IMG/VR virus record: IMGVR_UViG_3300036861_000222
Location: 1-59,125 of that record
Source of the DNA: a virus
Length of the DNA: 59,125 nt
Direction: 5' to 3' (one strand)
Below the pieces are notes generated by a model that was given only the letters and a program-made list of their open reading frames with translations, made no database searches and was not told where the DNA came from. Below are positions 20,702 to 29,721 of the stretch, piece by piece. The stretch's first letter is position 1. Each line of letters opens with the position of its first letter. The translations under genes were made by a program, and so were the position numbers.

Positions 20702-23163
20702 TAATGGTTCCTCCGCGTTCCTGAGCGTGCACGACGCAGCATCTGCTGGTTCATGGCGTTCTGCTGCTCCACAACAATATCAGTAAGCTCTCTTTCACCG
20801 ATACGAACAACAAAGTAGTTATCGCCGCTTGACCCTGTGGCAGCGATGGAGTCTGAGCCGTCGCCTCGGGATTGGTTCTGGACTCCGGCTCGGCTCATAG
20901 CGGAGGCAAGCAGCGTGTCAACACGAGGGTCGCCAAGCGGAAGAAGCGCCTCATTGAAGCGGCCTTCACCGATCATCGCGAGGGTGGGTCCTGTGGCGAG
21001 CGCACCACTTGCGAGATAGGGGATGTTGGGGGTGTTGATGGTTCCACCACCTACGGTTCCGATACCGGGAATGTCCACAGACGGAATCGAGAACGACAGG
21101 TTGTTCCAACCGCTGATCACCGAGTTGATAGCGGAGCGGAATCCAGATGCCAACGGCGCGAATAGGTTGCTGAGAGAGCTACTGATCTTCCCGGGAATAC
21201 CCTTGATAAACCCGACAAAACTATTGAAACCATCACGAATGTTGTTCAGCGCTGTCACGTTGGCGTTTTTGACTGCGTTTATCCCATTTTTTAGTGGTGT
21301 GAACACATTGTTGTTAATCGCGTTCCAACCTGTCCTGAAGGCGTCCACTAGGAACTGCATCACTGCCGACATCTCTTCGAATCGGTTCGTCAATTGCTCT
21401 TTGATGAACTCGAAAATGATAGACAGCCCCTGGCCTGCTTCCTGGAATTTGTCTACCACGAACTGCACCGCTGCTGTCAGCGCAACCGAGAGTACTTCCA
21501 CCAGGAACTCAAGGATGGGGATGACCACAGGATTGATGATGGTATCGACAAGCCATAGCAGGATGTCACCGAGTACCTGAATGATCGGAGTCAGGACAAC
21601 CCCAATCACCTCGGCAACAACGCCTAGGATTTCCAGCAGCGGACTTAGGGCCTCAATCAGCGGTGCAAGTGCCTCCAGTAGCGATGAAATGACGGGGGCG
21701 ATAGCGCCCAAGGCGGTAGCAACCAGCTCAAGTACGACACCTAGCTCGCCACCGAGCAAATCAGCCCATACCTGGATTAGGGGCATAAGTGCTGTAATTG
21801 CATCAACTAGGACAGTTCCTAGCAATGTGATAATTTCAGACAATGGTGCGATAAGGGGTTGAATCGCAGCAGCAACTACTGTGAGTACAGGAGCAAGTGC
21901 AGTGAGTACTGAACCCACCAACTGAGACAAAGGACCCAGCAACGGCGCGACGACGTCAAGGATATTGCCGATGCCTGAGATGATCGGAGGGAGCGCAGGA
22001 GCGATGTTGCCGAGCACGGTAGCGAATGCGCTGCCTACGGTGTTGAGCGCTTCGAATAGGGTGACCAGTACAGTCTGCCCTTGTACTGACGCGAGGAAGT
22101 CGTCAAAGGTTTGGAGTACTTGGCCAAAGACTCCGAGGATATTGCCACCACTTGCAGCTGCCGCACTACCGATAGCCCCGAGGATGCCGACGAGTGGCGA
22201 CAGGATGTCGCCGATAGCCGAGAACACTGCAAGCGCATCAGTTACCCACTGCACTGCCTGGCCGCTGGCGGCTGCTTGATCAAGGAAAGTTGCAAATTGT
22301 GTGATCAGACCTGCGAGCCCAGCACCCGCGTCCGCTCCGAAGGCTTCATTGATCGCTGTACCGACATTGAGCAGCGAGCTGAACAGCAGCGCCAAAGGTT
22401 CCTGAACCGAGCTGATAATCTGCGCCATGATAGCGAAGCTCTGCGTTACGAAGTCAACACCCTCAGCGGAGGTAGCGACAACTGCGAGCCCTTGAATCAC
22501 GCCGTTGATGGCGGACGCCACCGCAGTCATACCCGTGGTCACAGGACCCAGTAGCGTGTCCGCAAGCTGGTTCAAAACTGAATCAAAGTTTTGGAAGAAT
22601 GCATCCTGTACGGAGTTCCGCAGCTCCTCTAGCTGCGGCATGAGATCTCGGATGGCCTGAGCAGCAGCCTGCACGTTAGGTGCAAGTCCCTCAATGGCCT
22701 CGTTGAATTCCTCTTCATCACCAGCGGCAGCAGCGAACGCGTCCCCGACGCCTAGCGTAGCGACACTGAGGGTTGACATTCCTGCCGCAAGCACTCCGAC
22801 GCCGGAGGGGAGTGCTGCGATGATGCCGACTGCTGGAGCCAGCGCAGCCGCAAGCTGGACAGCAGCCCCTGCAGCGGCTGTGAGCCCTGCTCCGAAGACA
22901 GCAAACCCTGCCACAGGGAGACGGATACCGGCGATAGACGAAAGAGTGGCGCTGAGTCCTGAGCCGAATCCATCGCCAAAGTCCTGACCAGCCTTGGCGC
23001 CGATGCGGCCTGTGCCGCGTGATGCCGCGTTCTCAGCTCTACGAACGCCATCGACTAGCTCGTCTTCGACAGCCTTACCTGCTTGACGGGCGGTACGTTG
23101 AATCTGCCGAGTATCCAGCTGAGCTGTGATCTCGACATACGCCCTGTCAAGTGGACCGGCCAT
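20701..23163 (-). CDS. tape measure protein
   Basis: An 820-aa protein that sets tail length. The N-terminus (VEITAQLDTRQIQRTARQAG) and the very long Ala/Leu/Ile/Val-rich hydrophobic helical middle (about 60-560) are typical, followed by a Gly-rich C-terminus. At about 1.5 A per residue it predicts a tail near 120 nm. It lies directly after the frameshifted chaperone genes. Confidence 0.92.
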   Translation of the reverse strand: MAGPLDRAYVEITAQLDTRQIQRTARQAGKAVEDELVDGVRRAENAASRGTGRIGAKAGQDFGDGFGSGLSATLSSIAGIRLPVAGFAVFGAGLTAAAGAAVQLAAALAPAVGIIAALPSGVGVLAAGMSTLSVATLGVGDAFAAAAGDEEEFNEAIEGLAPNVQAAAQAIRDLMPQLEELRNSVQDAFFQNFDSVLNQLADTLLGPVTTGMTAVASAINGVIQGLAVVATSAEGVDFVTQSFAIMAQIISSVQEPLALLFSSLLNVGTAINEAFGADAGAGLAGLITQFATFLDQAAASGQAVQWVTDALAVFSAIGDILSPLVGILGAIGSAAAASGGNILGVFGQVLQTFDDFLASVQGQTVLVTLFEALNTVGSAFATVLGNIAPALPPIISGIGNILDVVAPLLGPLSQLVGSVLTALAPVLTVVAAAIQPLIAPLSEIITLLGTVLVDAITALMPLIQVWADLLGGELGVVLELVATALGAIAPVISSLLEALAPLIEALSPLLEILGVVAEVIGVVLTPIIQVLGDILLWLVDTIINPVVIPILEFLVEVLSVALTAAVQFVVDKFQEAGQGLSIIFEFIKEQLTNRFEEMSAVMQFLVDAFRTGWNAINNNVFTPLKNGINAVKNANVTALNNIRDGFNSFVGFIKGIPGKISSSLSNLFAPLASGFRSAINSVISGWNNLSFSIPSVDIPGIGTVGGGTINTPNIPYLASGALATGPTLAMIGEGRFNEALLPLGDPRVDTLLASAMSRAGVQNQSRGDGSDSIAATGSSGDNYFVVRIGERELTDIVVEQQNAMNQQMLRRARSGTRRNH

Positions 23164-23205
23164 GAATGCACCTTAAGTGAGGAACCAACTCCGTCAGTCT
23201 ACCGC

Positions 23206-23589
23206 TTATTTTCGTCGCGCCTTACCGCTCACTCCGGCGGCTGTCAAGGTCTTGATGGCAGCCTTTGAGTTAAAGGTGTTAGCAGTATCAGTACCCCAGC
23301 CCGCAGGCTTTGGAGGCATACGCCGTTCCCGGCCGTTCACAGGCTGCGGGTTCTTCCGTGCTTCTCGGATTGCAGGAGCAGCCTTAGCAAGGTGCCATTC
23401 GGTAGTTCGCTGCGCGATCACGTCATCGAACTTCTGACGTTCCTCCTGCGAGGCGTTGCGTATACCGAAGTAATACACCAGGTTGAGCCAGCGATCCCAC
23501 GGGAGTTGCCAGTGGTCAACGTTGCGGGAGGCGCACCATCCATCGAAGAACGGCCATACCTCCGAGCTACGTACCCACTCCATCAGCAC
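23206..23589 (-). CDS. tail assembly chaperone, frameshift extension
   Basis: Second half of the lambda gpG-T-like pair, reached by a -1 slip from the upstream gene. The fused protein reads through the slip into RDYPAVIVLMEWVRSS and on to a basic C-terminus, about 245 aa in total. The extension is expected to bind the tape measure protein while tail subunits assemble. Confidence 0.82.
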   Translation of the reverse strand: MLMEWVRSSEVWPFFDGWCASRNVDHWQLPWDRWLNLVYYFGIRNASQEERQKFDDVIAQRTTEWHLAKAAPAIREARKNPQPVNGRERRMPPKPAGWGTDTANTFNSKAAIKTLTAAGVSGKARRK

Positions 23590-23942
23590 TATGACTGCTG
23601 GGTAGTCCCTTTTCCCAGTGCCTCACCAAAGATCCACTCAATGACTGCGTTGAATGTCTGCATATCGATGGGCACAGGGACTGGCTTCCCCTCAGAGTCC
23701 TTCCCCCAGAACCGGTTTTCGAACCGCTTAAACGAGTCCTCTTCGAAGATCTCGCCGAGCTTTTCAAGCAGGATTTTCCCGACGTTCGTGTCAGGGTTGT
23801 TCGCTGCCGCTTGGATCTCTCCCGCAAGTGCGGACACGCTTACCATCTGACCAGCGGCGATACCGGCACGGAGGAAGAACACCTCTCCGTCGATGTCGAA
23901 GTCGATACGGGTTTGGTTGGTGGTGAAGCTCTTCATTGACAT
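23589..23942 (-). CDS. tail assembly chaperone (short form)
   Basis: A 117-aa protein (gpG-like), first of the chaperone pair located just before the tape measure gene. Motifs TRIDFDIDGEVFFLRAG and the acidic helix IFEEDSFKRFENRFWG are typical. It ends just past the GGGAAAA slip site, so most translation stops here and a fraction continues into the extension. Confidence 0.85.
   Translation of the reverse strand: MSMKSFTTNQTRIDFDIDGEVFFLRAGIAAGQMVSVSALAGEIQAAANNPDTNVGKILLEKLGEIFEEDSFKRFENRFWGKDSEGKPVPVPIDMQTFNAVIEWIFGEALGKGTTQQS
23610..23616 (-). promoter_or_regulatory. programmed -1 frameshift site GGGAAAA
   Basis: On the minus strand the heptamer G GGA AAA lies in the correct phase eight codons before the stop of the short chaperone and moves ribosomes exactly into the frame of the extension. 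Confidence 0.85.
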
Positions 23943-23957
23943 AGCCCATTGCTCCTA

Positions 23958-24290
23958 TCAGAACTGCCGCATGGCGATTCGTAGCCCGTCCTGCAATGCG
24001 GGATTTGCTTCCATGTATCGGGTACCGAGGAAGACGTAAGGTGCGTATTCTACGTCTGTCCCAATCCGTTCCACGATAGCACCTGATCGGACAAACTCTC
24101 GAATCTGGATAGAGTTGACCAGGTTGCCTGTGTCGATACGACGGGGGTTGGCGCGGAGCCGCTGCTTCGCAGCCGCCTGCGTCGCGAGTGCCCGCGCGCG
24201 GAGATTCCGCACGACGCCTGACGATGGAGAGGTCACCAGTACCCGTGCGTTACCCAGATTGAATGAGTGACGTGTACGTGCTGTAGCCAT
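23958..24290 (-). CDS. HK97 gp10-like tail completion protein
   Basis: A 110-aa protein with ARALATQAAAKQRLRANP, then RIDTGNLVNSI and YAPYVFLGTRYM, the signature order of HK97 gp10-type head-tail joining/tail completion proteins. Its place between connector and chaperone genes fits. Confidence 0.75.
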   Translation of the reverse strand: MATARTRHSFNLGNARVLVTSPSSGVVRNLRARALATQAAAKQRLRANPRRIDTGNLVNSIQIREFVRSGAIVERIGTDVEYAPYVFLGTRYMEANPALQDGLRIAMRQF

Positions 24291-24298
24291 GCTCCTGC

Positions 24299-24862
24299 CT
24301 AACTGATGTCACACGGATATCCACCGTTCATGACCCCGATTGAGACCGTGATCTCGGAGCCTTGGCACATGCCCCCAGGGCCCACTTCCGTCTGTGGCCC
24401 GATCAAGTACCGTTCGAACTCTTTCGTTCCGTCAGGCTGCCGAGTGGTTCCCGCGCACATGCAGCACATAAGCCCTGCACGCACCGCCCAAGCGTCTTCC
24501 ACGGTCACCCTTGCAGCAGCTGCGAGGGCTTCACAGGTCGGAGGATTGTCTCCGTCTCCCGTAGGAGAACACCGAGTCATAGAAATGGTGTAGTTGAAAA
24601 CGAACATGGGAGGGCCGCACTTCAAAATGCCTTGGTTCGTCTCGCCGCTCCACGGTTCTGGGAAGGCTGCAGTCTCGTACTGGGAGGTGAGGGAGATAGC
24701 CAGCTGCCCACACTCGCAGTCATCCCAGGCGATCTCCCCTGAGGTGATGCACACCCGTGCGGGAAGTCCTGAGGTGGTTCCTGCCAGGTACGGCGTAATA
24801 CAATCGCGCAGATGCTCGGCGAGTTCGAAGGCTGCGAACGGGTTCGCGTTCGTGAAGGCCAT
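24299..24862 (-). CDS. head-tail connector / tail terminator-like protein
   Basis: A 187-aa Cys-rich protein (about 14 Cys) in the usual tail-terminator slot between the adaptor and the gp10-like gene. Central beta region YETAAFPEPWSG. The high Cys content, shared with the neighbouring structural proteins, suggests disulfide-stabilised virions. Assigned by position and size. Confidence 0.55.
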   Translation of the reverse strand: MAFTNANPFAAFELAEHLRDCITPYLAGTTSGLPARVCITSGEIAWDDCECGQLAISLTSQYETAAFPEPWSGETNQGILKCGPPMFVFNYTISMTRCSPTGDGDNPPTCEALAAAARVTVEDAWAVRAGLMCCMCAGTTRQPDGTKEFERYLIGPQTEVGPGGMCQGSEITVSIGVMNGGYPCDIS

Positions 24863-25713
24863 CAGGAGGTCCCAACCCTACGCTGTTTGGGCCCATCGAT
24901 ATCGTAGATGTTCGCAAGTCCTGTGTTGAGTGGATTGTACGTTTTCACGAACATATCCGCCCAGTACAGTCCGAGCATCCCCTGAGCGAACGCCTTGTCG
25001 GAATCGAAGAACACCTTCTTCACACCTTGACGTGTCACCTCCTGCACGGTGCCGGAGGGAAGCACACAGCCTGAGGAGTTGACACAGCGCTTCGCGATCT
25101 CCACCGCGAGCTGTCCGGCTGCGAGCTTGCCAAGCTCAGGCACAGGCTGTCCATAGTTCGCGGTTACCGACCACGTACCGACTTCGGTATCTTCCAGGTT
25201 CAGGTCATTGCAGCGAGGCCACTCGTTTCCGTCAGTGCGCACCAGAAGATTGAAGTTATCCACCCGGTATGCCGAAGCCGGAAGCACCACCCCATCCACC
25301 TTAACCTCAACGATGGCGTTGACAGGGTAAGGGAGTCGGACCTCTGAGACATGCGAACATGAGCAGTCAGTGGAGCACGAACCGCAGGCAATGTTAATCC
25401 AGTTCCCTGCCACCAGCGCAGGCTGCGGCCAGGGCCATACGCCGCCGCTCAAGTTGTTCCAACCTTGCAGAGGAATCCACGGCCACGACGGAAAACAGTC
25501 TTTCCTGCACGGCCGAAGCGTCACTGCACACAGTCCGAACTGCTGCTTAGTCCTCATCCACAGCGCCTCAGTAGCGGCCATAGCGGCTACTTCCTGAAGC
25601 TCCGTAGTGGTCCCTTCCGGGAACTGTGCACACGACAATTCCCAAGCCTCACAAGGACCCGTCGCAGCGCTTCCCGCCGCTACTGGGGACGGAACCGGAT
25701 TAATGACTGGCAT
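24862..25713 (-). CDS. head-tail adaptor protein
   Basis: A 283-aa protein with Cys clusters (CGSCSTDCSC) and C-terminal QGVKKVFFDSDKAFAQGMLG. Size and location match the head-tail adaptor of actinophages with Cys-rich heads. Overlaps the next gene by one base. Confidence 0.55.
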   Translation of the reverse strand: MPVINPVPSPVAAGSAATGPCEAWELSCAQFPEGTTTELQEVAAMAATEALWMRTKQQFGLCAVTLRPCRKDCFPSWPWIPLQGWNNLSGGVWPWPQPALVAGNWINIACGSCSTDCSCSHVSEVRLPYPVNAIVEVKVDGVVLPASAYRVDNFNLLVRTDGNEWPRCNDLNLEDTEVGTWSVTANYGQPVPELGKLAAGQLAVEIAKRCVNSSGCVLPSGTVQEVTRQGVKKVFFDSDKAFAQGMLGLYWADMFVKTYNPLNTGLANIYDIDGPKQRRVGTS

Positions 25714-25724
25714 GGAACACCACC

Positions 25725-26912
25725 TTAGGGAGTCGCAAACTTACCTGCGGTAACGAACCGCGCCTGTGTCGTGTCGGCAAGATTCGTGGCAGTACGAATA
25801 ACTGCGATATAGCCGATGAGAGCAGACAGCGTAGCGAGCCCTGGATTGGGGGTGAATACCCCCGAGCCGATAGCGTCCAGTGCGTTCGCCAGGGATGAGT
25901 ACACGGTTTGCCCGTACTGCACGCTGATCTGGTCGATGGTGTTATCAGCTGGGGTGACGTAGACTCGCTGGATTGTAGCCGACCCCGCTCCGCCTCCAAC
26001 CGGAGTAACAACACCGCCGACGTCATAGTTCGCAGGATCGATCGTGTTCACAATCGGAGTGATAGTTGTTGTTGTCTGCAAGATACGGCGGAACTGCGCA
26101 GGGGCTTGGGCAGGCGTGACACCTTCATGAGGGTTTCCAGGATCGATGTCATGGGCGATCGAACGCAGGAACACCAGGCCTGAGGATTTGTCGAATTGGA
26201 GTGTGCTGCCCACAGGAGTGATCCGGTTTCCGATAAGGGAGAACGGGCCGAGTGCTTCCATTAGGTCAGCCACCTGATTCGCCTGCTGCTGCAGCATGGT
26301 ATGAATCGACTTAGTACCAACCACAGCACCCGCGACAGGATTGAACGCTGAGCGGCCGAGGATAACGAACTGACGTCGTTGTTGTGGGGTGGGCGTGGCT
26401 GCCTGCTGCGTCAGTGATCCGTCTGCATCCATGAGCCACCACGTGAGGACGCGCGACTGCGCGGGCCCGTCAAGGACGACAGTTCGAGCAGGCTCGTTGA
26501 TTTCTGTGATGAGCGGATTCGGAGGGTCCGTGACATCGTCTACGATGAATGCCCGCACCGCAGCAAAGTCAACTGCTGTTGGATCACTTACGTTCGCAGT
26601 GATATCGCCGCCGAAGGCGACGCCGGTAGAGAGTGTCACCTCCGCAAGCTCAGTGGGTGGTGGCGTTCCACCAACGCTGATCTGGAATGTCTCCGAATCC
26701 GCGTGCATCCAATAGTCGCCTTCTTCAGCATAGAAGGCAATCGTCCCTCCCACGCTTGTGGTGACAGGGTTCGCTAGGGGAATGGTTCCCCCTGCGTCAA
26801 CGTACAGTGGTGCGAGGATATTGGAGTCTAGGGGAAATACACGTATCTGCACACCAGCCGCGAGGGTGCCACTGGGGTACCAAAAAGTGTCTGTGTATTG
26901 CGCCAGTACCAT
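25725..26912 (-). CDS. virion structural protein, possible head fibre or decoration
   Basis: A 395-aa beta-rich protein. The N-terminus (YPSGTLAAGVQIRVFPLDS) is of the kind that begins collagen-free phage fibre proteins. It sits between the glycosylation cassette and the connector genes, not with the tail fibres, so a head-surface or neck fibre is possible. Inference only. Confidence 0.5.
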   Translation of the reverse strand: MVLAQYTDTFWYPSGTLAAGVQIRVFPLDSNILAPLYVDAGGTIPLANPVTTSVGGTIAFYAEEGDYWMHADSETFQISVGGTPPPTELAEVTLSTGVAFGGDITANVSDPTAVDFAAVRAFIVDDVTDPPNPLITEINEPARTVVLDGPAQSRVLTWWLMDADGSLTQQAATPTPQQRRQFVILGRSAFNPVAGAVVGTKSIHTMLQQQANQVADLMEALGPFSLIGNRITPVGSTLQFDKSSGLVFLRSIAHDIDPGNPHEGVTPAQAPAQFRRILQTTTTITPIVNTIDPANYDVGGVVTPVGGGAGSATIQRVYVTPADNTIDQISVQYGQTVYSSLANALDAIGSGVFTPNPGLATLSALIGYIAVIRTATNLADTTQARFVTAGKFATP

Positions 26913-26938
26913 GCGTGTCCCCTTAGATCTCCCTCAGT

Positions 26939-27781
26939 CTACCGCTGATTATCGACTGTTGGACGACGCGGAGGTTCGTCGTAGCTCATGCCTACCCGCT
27001 TGGGCACACGTAGTGCAGTCGCCTGGCGGTTCGTGGCAACGAACGGCATACGGTTATATGTGGCAGGTGATCCCAATTCCAGGCTTGCGTCCGCCTGTGG
27101 CCTTGCAGGGAACCGTCGCGAGGCGACACGCGTAGACTCCCCCATGTTGATGAAGCCCTTATTCCAGGCACGACCCAGCGCTGAGGCATCTTCTCCGATG
27201 AACTCGTGCGCCTTCCTTCCCTGTCCATGCCCGACCAGACTCTCACCATCGCGGTGATCCACCAGGGACGGCCATGGGCACCAGGTGTTAAGCCGGAACA
27301 GGTCGATGGCGCAGCGACCTACCCTCCGGTCATACTGTGGGTATTGCTGCTTGTCGCACCACTTGATCAGCTCGTTGATGATCTCCGTAGGGAGGATGAT
27401 CGCAACACCCCAGTTGAGTGAGGGCATTTTGATCCAAGACGCATCTAGGTCGCGAGCCTGCATTACCGCGCGCTCTACCTTACCCGCAGCGGGGCGCCGC
27501 GTGCCAATATAAGGCGACACGACACCTGTCTCCGGGAGGAAGTCAAGCGCGGATTCGAGTCCGGCGATCAGGTCGCGACACACCAACGCATCGTCCTGAA
27601 CAACCATGCCCCACTCCGCGCCCTGGTCAATCGCCTGCCACGCGCGACGGCCAGTGTCCCAGCGGTTGTTTTTACGATCCCAGATAACGTCTGATTTCTC
27701 CAGTCCCAGCTGCTCCAGGAGGTGGGGGATGAACGGTGCGCGTTTCTGGTGTGCCATGATCTTCACGGAGAGCTGTGTCAT
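26939..27781 (-). CDS. glycosyltransferase-like protein
   Basis: A 280-aa protein. KIMAHQKRAPFIPHLLEQLG starts a GT-A-like fold, and VVQDDA near residue 60 is a DXD-type metal site as in GT25-like enzymes. LNWGVAIILPTEIINEL resembles the acceptor-side helix. It is last in a four-gene sugar-modification cassette and overlaps the methyltransferase by four bases. The C-terminal 80 residues are basic and disordered. Confidence 0.65.
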   Translation of the reverse strand: MTQLSVKIMAHQKRAPFIPHLLEQLGLEKSDVIWDRKNNRWDTGRRAWQAIDQGAEWGMVVQDDALVCRDLIAGLESALDFLPETGVVSPYIGTRRPAAGKVERAVMQARDLDASWIKMPSLNWGVAIILPTEIINELIKWCDKQQYPQYDRRVGRCAIDLFRLNTWCPWPSLVDHRDGESLVGHGQGRKAHEFIGEDASALGRAWNKGFINMGESTRVASRRFPARPQADASLELGSPATYNRMPFVATNRQATALRVPKRVGMSYDEPPRRPTVDNQR

Positions 27782-28362
27782 GCTTGCGCCTTCTCATAGA
27801 CAAAGAAGGACGCGAGCCCTTCTCGGAGTGGTTGTTCGGTACGTTTCAGTTCCCAGCCGCCGAACATCCGCGCGATGTCGGGCGTGAACTCACGTCGGAA
27901 GACGTGACGGGCTGTGAGTCCACCAGCGTAGTTAGTGGAGTAGATCATCACGAAGCGTTCGGCGCTTTCGAAGAGCTGCTCTAGATACGTGAAGTAGTCG
28001 TTATCGTCGGGAAGATGGAAGAGCACATCCAGGCTTAGGGAAAGCTCATTCGGAACCTCAACAATTTCAGGGATGTTCAGCACAAACTCGTGTTGAGGGA
28101 ACTTAGCACGCATACGCTCAACAATGGTGAGTGATACATCTACACCAAGATAGTCAGCTCCATGTAGGTCAACAAGATCCAAAACCTGTCCGTCTCCACA
28201 ACCCCAATCGATCACGCTTTCAACGCTGTGGTCACGAATGAAGCCAGAGACGTACTTCGCCTTGTAAGAGCCTTCGTCGCCTTCAGAACCTGCGCCGGAG
28301 GTTCGCCCCTCGCGGTAGCGCCGATCCCAGTACCCGGCGGGAGTGTATTGGAGTTGCTTCAC
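27778..28362 (-). CDS. SAM-dependent methyltransferase
   Basis: A 194-aa class I methyltransferase. Motif I is VIDWGCGDGQVLD near residues 50-62, followed by DYLGVDVS as motif II. Being inside a glycosyltransferase cassette, it probably methylates a sugar or the glycan acceptor on the virion or host surface. Both ends overlap neighbouring genes by four bases. Confidence 0.82.
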   Translation of the reverse strand: MKQLQYTPAGYWDRRYREGRTSGAGSEGDEGSYKAKYVSGFIRDHSVESVIDWGCGDGQVLDLVDLHGADYLGVDVSLTIVERMRAKFPQHEFVLNIPEIVEVPNELSLSLDVLFHLPDDNDYFTYLEQLFESAERFVMIYSTNYAGGLTARHVFRREFTPDIARMFGGWELKRTEQPLREGLASFFVYEKAQA

Positions 28363-28994
28363 TTCGTCACCCCCGGAACCCGTTGCCCGATGACATAGCC
28401 AGGACTGCCCACTGCTAGCCGATCAGTAACCTTCCGCAGCCCCGTCAACTCCTCCGACTGGACCAGCGCGCTGACAGCTGCGAGTACCCCCGGGTTGTGC
28501 TCCTGATCGTAGTCATCAAAGATGATCACGGCGTCATCTGCGAGGTGCGGACGCCACGCCCGGAAGTCAGCTAGCACCGCTTCGAAGTGGTGGTCACCAT
28601 CAATGTAGAGCAGGCCGACTGGCTTACCACATAGCCCCTCATGCCACATCTCCGCTGCCAGGGTGGTCAGGGAGCGTACCGGAGTCACCTGGTCCCGTAC
28701 GTCTGCTTTCTCCAGTTGCCGCAGGAACTCTTGATAGGTGGCGGAAGGTAGCCGTTCCAACACACGGTTTCGCCATGAAGAGACTTCCTCGGACCAGGCG
28801 TCTACCGCGAAGACAGGCGCTCCGAGTCCTGTCTTCGCTCCTCGCGCCAGGTACGCCGTGGACTTCCCGCGATACGAGCCAAGCTCCACTACCGCACGTT
28901 CAGCGGCAACCTGCGATGCTGCCTTATGCAGCACCTCCCCAACCTCCGCAGAAATCAATCCGTCAAGCTCGGATAGCTCATCAAGTCCTAGCAT
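28359..28994 (-). CDS. class I methyltransferase (Methyltransf_24-like)
   Basis: A 211-aa protein. VVELGSYRGKSTAYLARG is the SAM-binding loop and GLLYIDGDHHFEAVLADF the second conserved motif, as in sugar O-methyltransferases and cephalosporin-hydroxylase-like proteins. The ATG at 28994 has GGAGG six bases upstream; a longer frame reaching 29240 would lie inside the neighbouring gene and is rejected. Confidence 0.8.
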   Translation of the reverse strand: MLGLDELSELDGLISAEVGEVLHKAASQVAAERAVVELGSYRGKSTAYLARGAKTGLGAPVFAVDAWSEEVSSWRNRVLERLPSATYQEFLRQLEKADVRDQVTPVRSLTTLAAEMWHEGLCGKPVGLLYIDGDHHFEAVLADFRAWRPHLADDAVIIFDDYDQEHNPGVLAAVSALVQSEELTGLRKVTDRLAVGSPGYVIGQRVPGVTK

Positions 28995-29640
28995 TTCGCG
29001 CCTCCATAACGGATTGGGTGTGGTGCCATTGGTGTACTGCGATGACATCATTATCAAATGATACGGGAATCGTCCCCGTTTTGACATGTGAATAGCTGAA
29101 TGGGAACCATAGCCGTGAAGGATCCGTATGTCCTCCGTACTTCCGCCAAATAGGAGTGAGGTAGCGTGGACCTGAGAGGTGGTTCGGACGCTTACCGCGT
29201 AGACGGGTGACGTTCGCTGGGAGCCCACGAACCAACTCACGGAATATCGAGTGACGAGGCACAGCTCCCAGATAGGTGTTTCCTACCCAGTTGTGATCTT
29301 CCATTGCGGCAAAGGTGTCGAGTCCTCGGAGTGCGTTGTCAATGCGGTGCAGGGGGTTGGTATCCACGTCAGCGTAAAAGCCACCGTAGTTATACAGCAG
29401 CTCATAGCGAAGGATGTCTGATTGGAACTGTTCAACCGCGTCACCGGGCACCAGCTTAGACGCCTGATCGAATAGTGCCTGATTGTGCAACATAGGAAGA
29501 TTCGATTCGTCCCACAACGTGACCTCCCAGTCTGGGTGCATGTACTCCCAGGTGGTTAGGTTTTTTCGTAGGTGATTCGGCATTGGTTTCCCAAGCCAGA
29601 TGAAGTGCATCTTTCTTGGAATCTTCAGATCTTCTGTCAT
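28981..29640 (-). CDS. OCH1-type glycosyltransferase (DXD sugar transferase)
   Basis: A 219-aa enzyme. KMHFIWLGKPMP opens the family, and QSDILRYELLYNYGGFYADV followed by D and T contains the DXD motif that binds the nucleotide-sugar metal. C-terminal HQWHHTQS is typical. It heads the cassette, 80 bases after the major tail protein gene. Confidence 0.87.
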   Translation of the reverse strand: MTEDLKIPRKMHFIWLGKPMPNHLRKNLTTWEYMHPDWEVTLWDESNLPMLHNQALFDQASKLVPGDAVEQFQSDILRYELLYNYGGFYADVDTNPLHRIDNALRGLDTFAAMEDHNWVGNTYLGAVPRHSIFRELVRGLPANVTRLRGKRPNHLSGPRYLTPIWRKYGGHTDPSRLWFPFSYSHVKTGTIPVSFDNDVIAVHQWHHTQSVMEARNART

Positions 29641-29657
29641 GGTTCCTCCGAGTTACA

Positions 29658-29689
29658 GGGAGCGTGGTTGCATGACTAACCACGCTCCC
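29658..29689 (-). terminator. 12-bp perfect hairpin between major tail gene and sugar cassette
   Basis: GGGAGCGTGGTT pairs with AACCACGCTCCC around an 8-base loop. No U-run on the minus strand, so it may attenuate or protect mRNA ends and not fully terminate. Confidence 0.6.
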
Positions 29690-29721
29690 CAGAGATGGGC
29701 TACATCTACGCCTGTAGCGTA

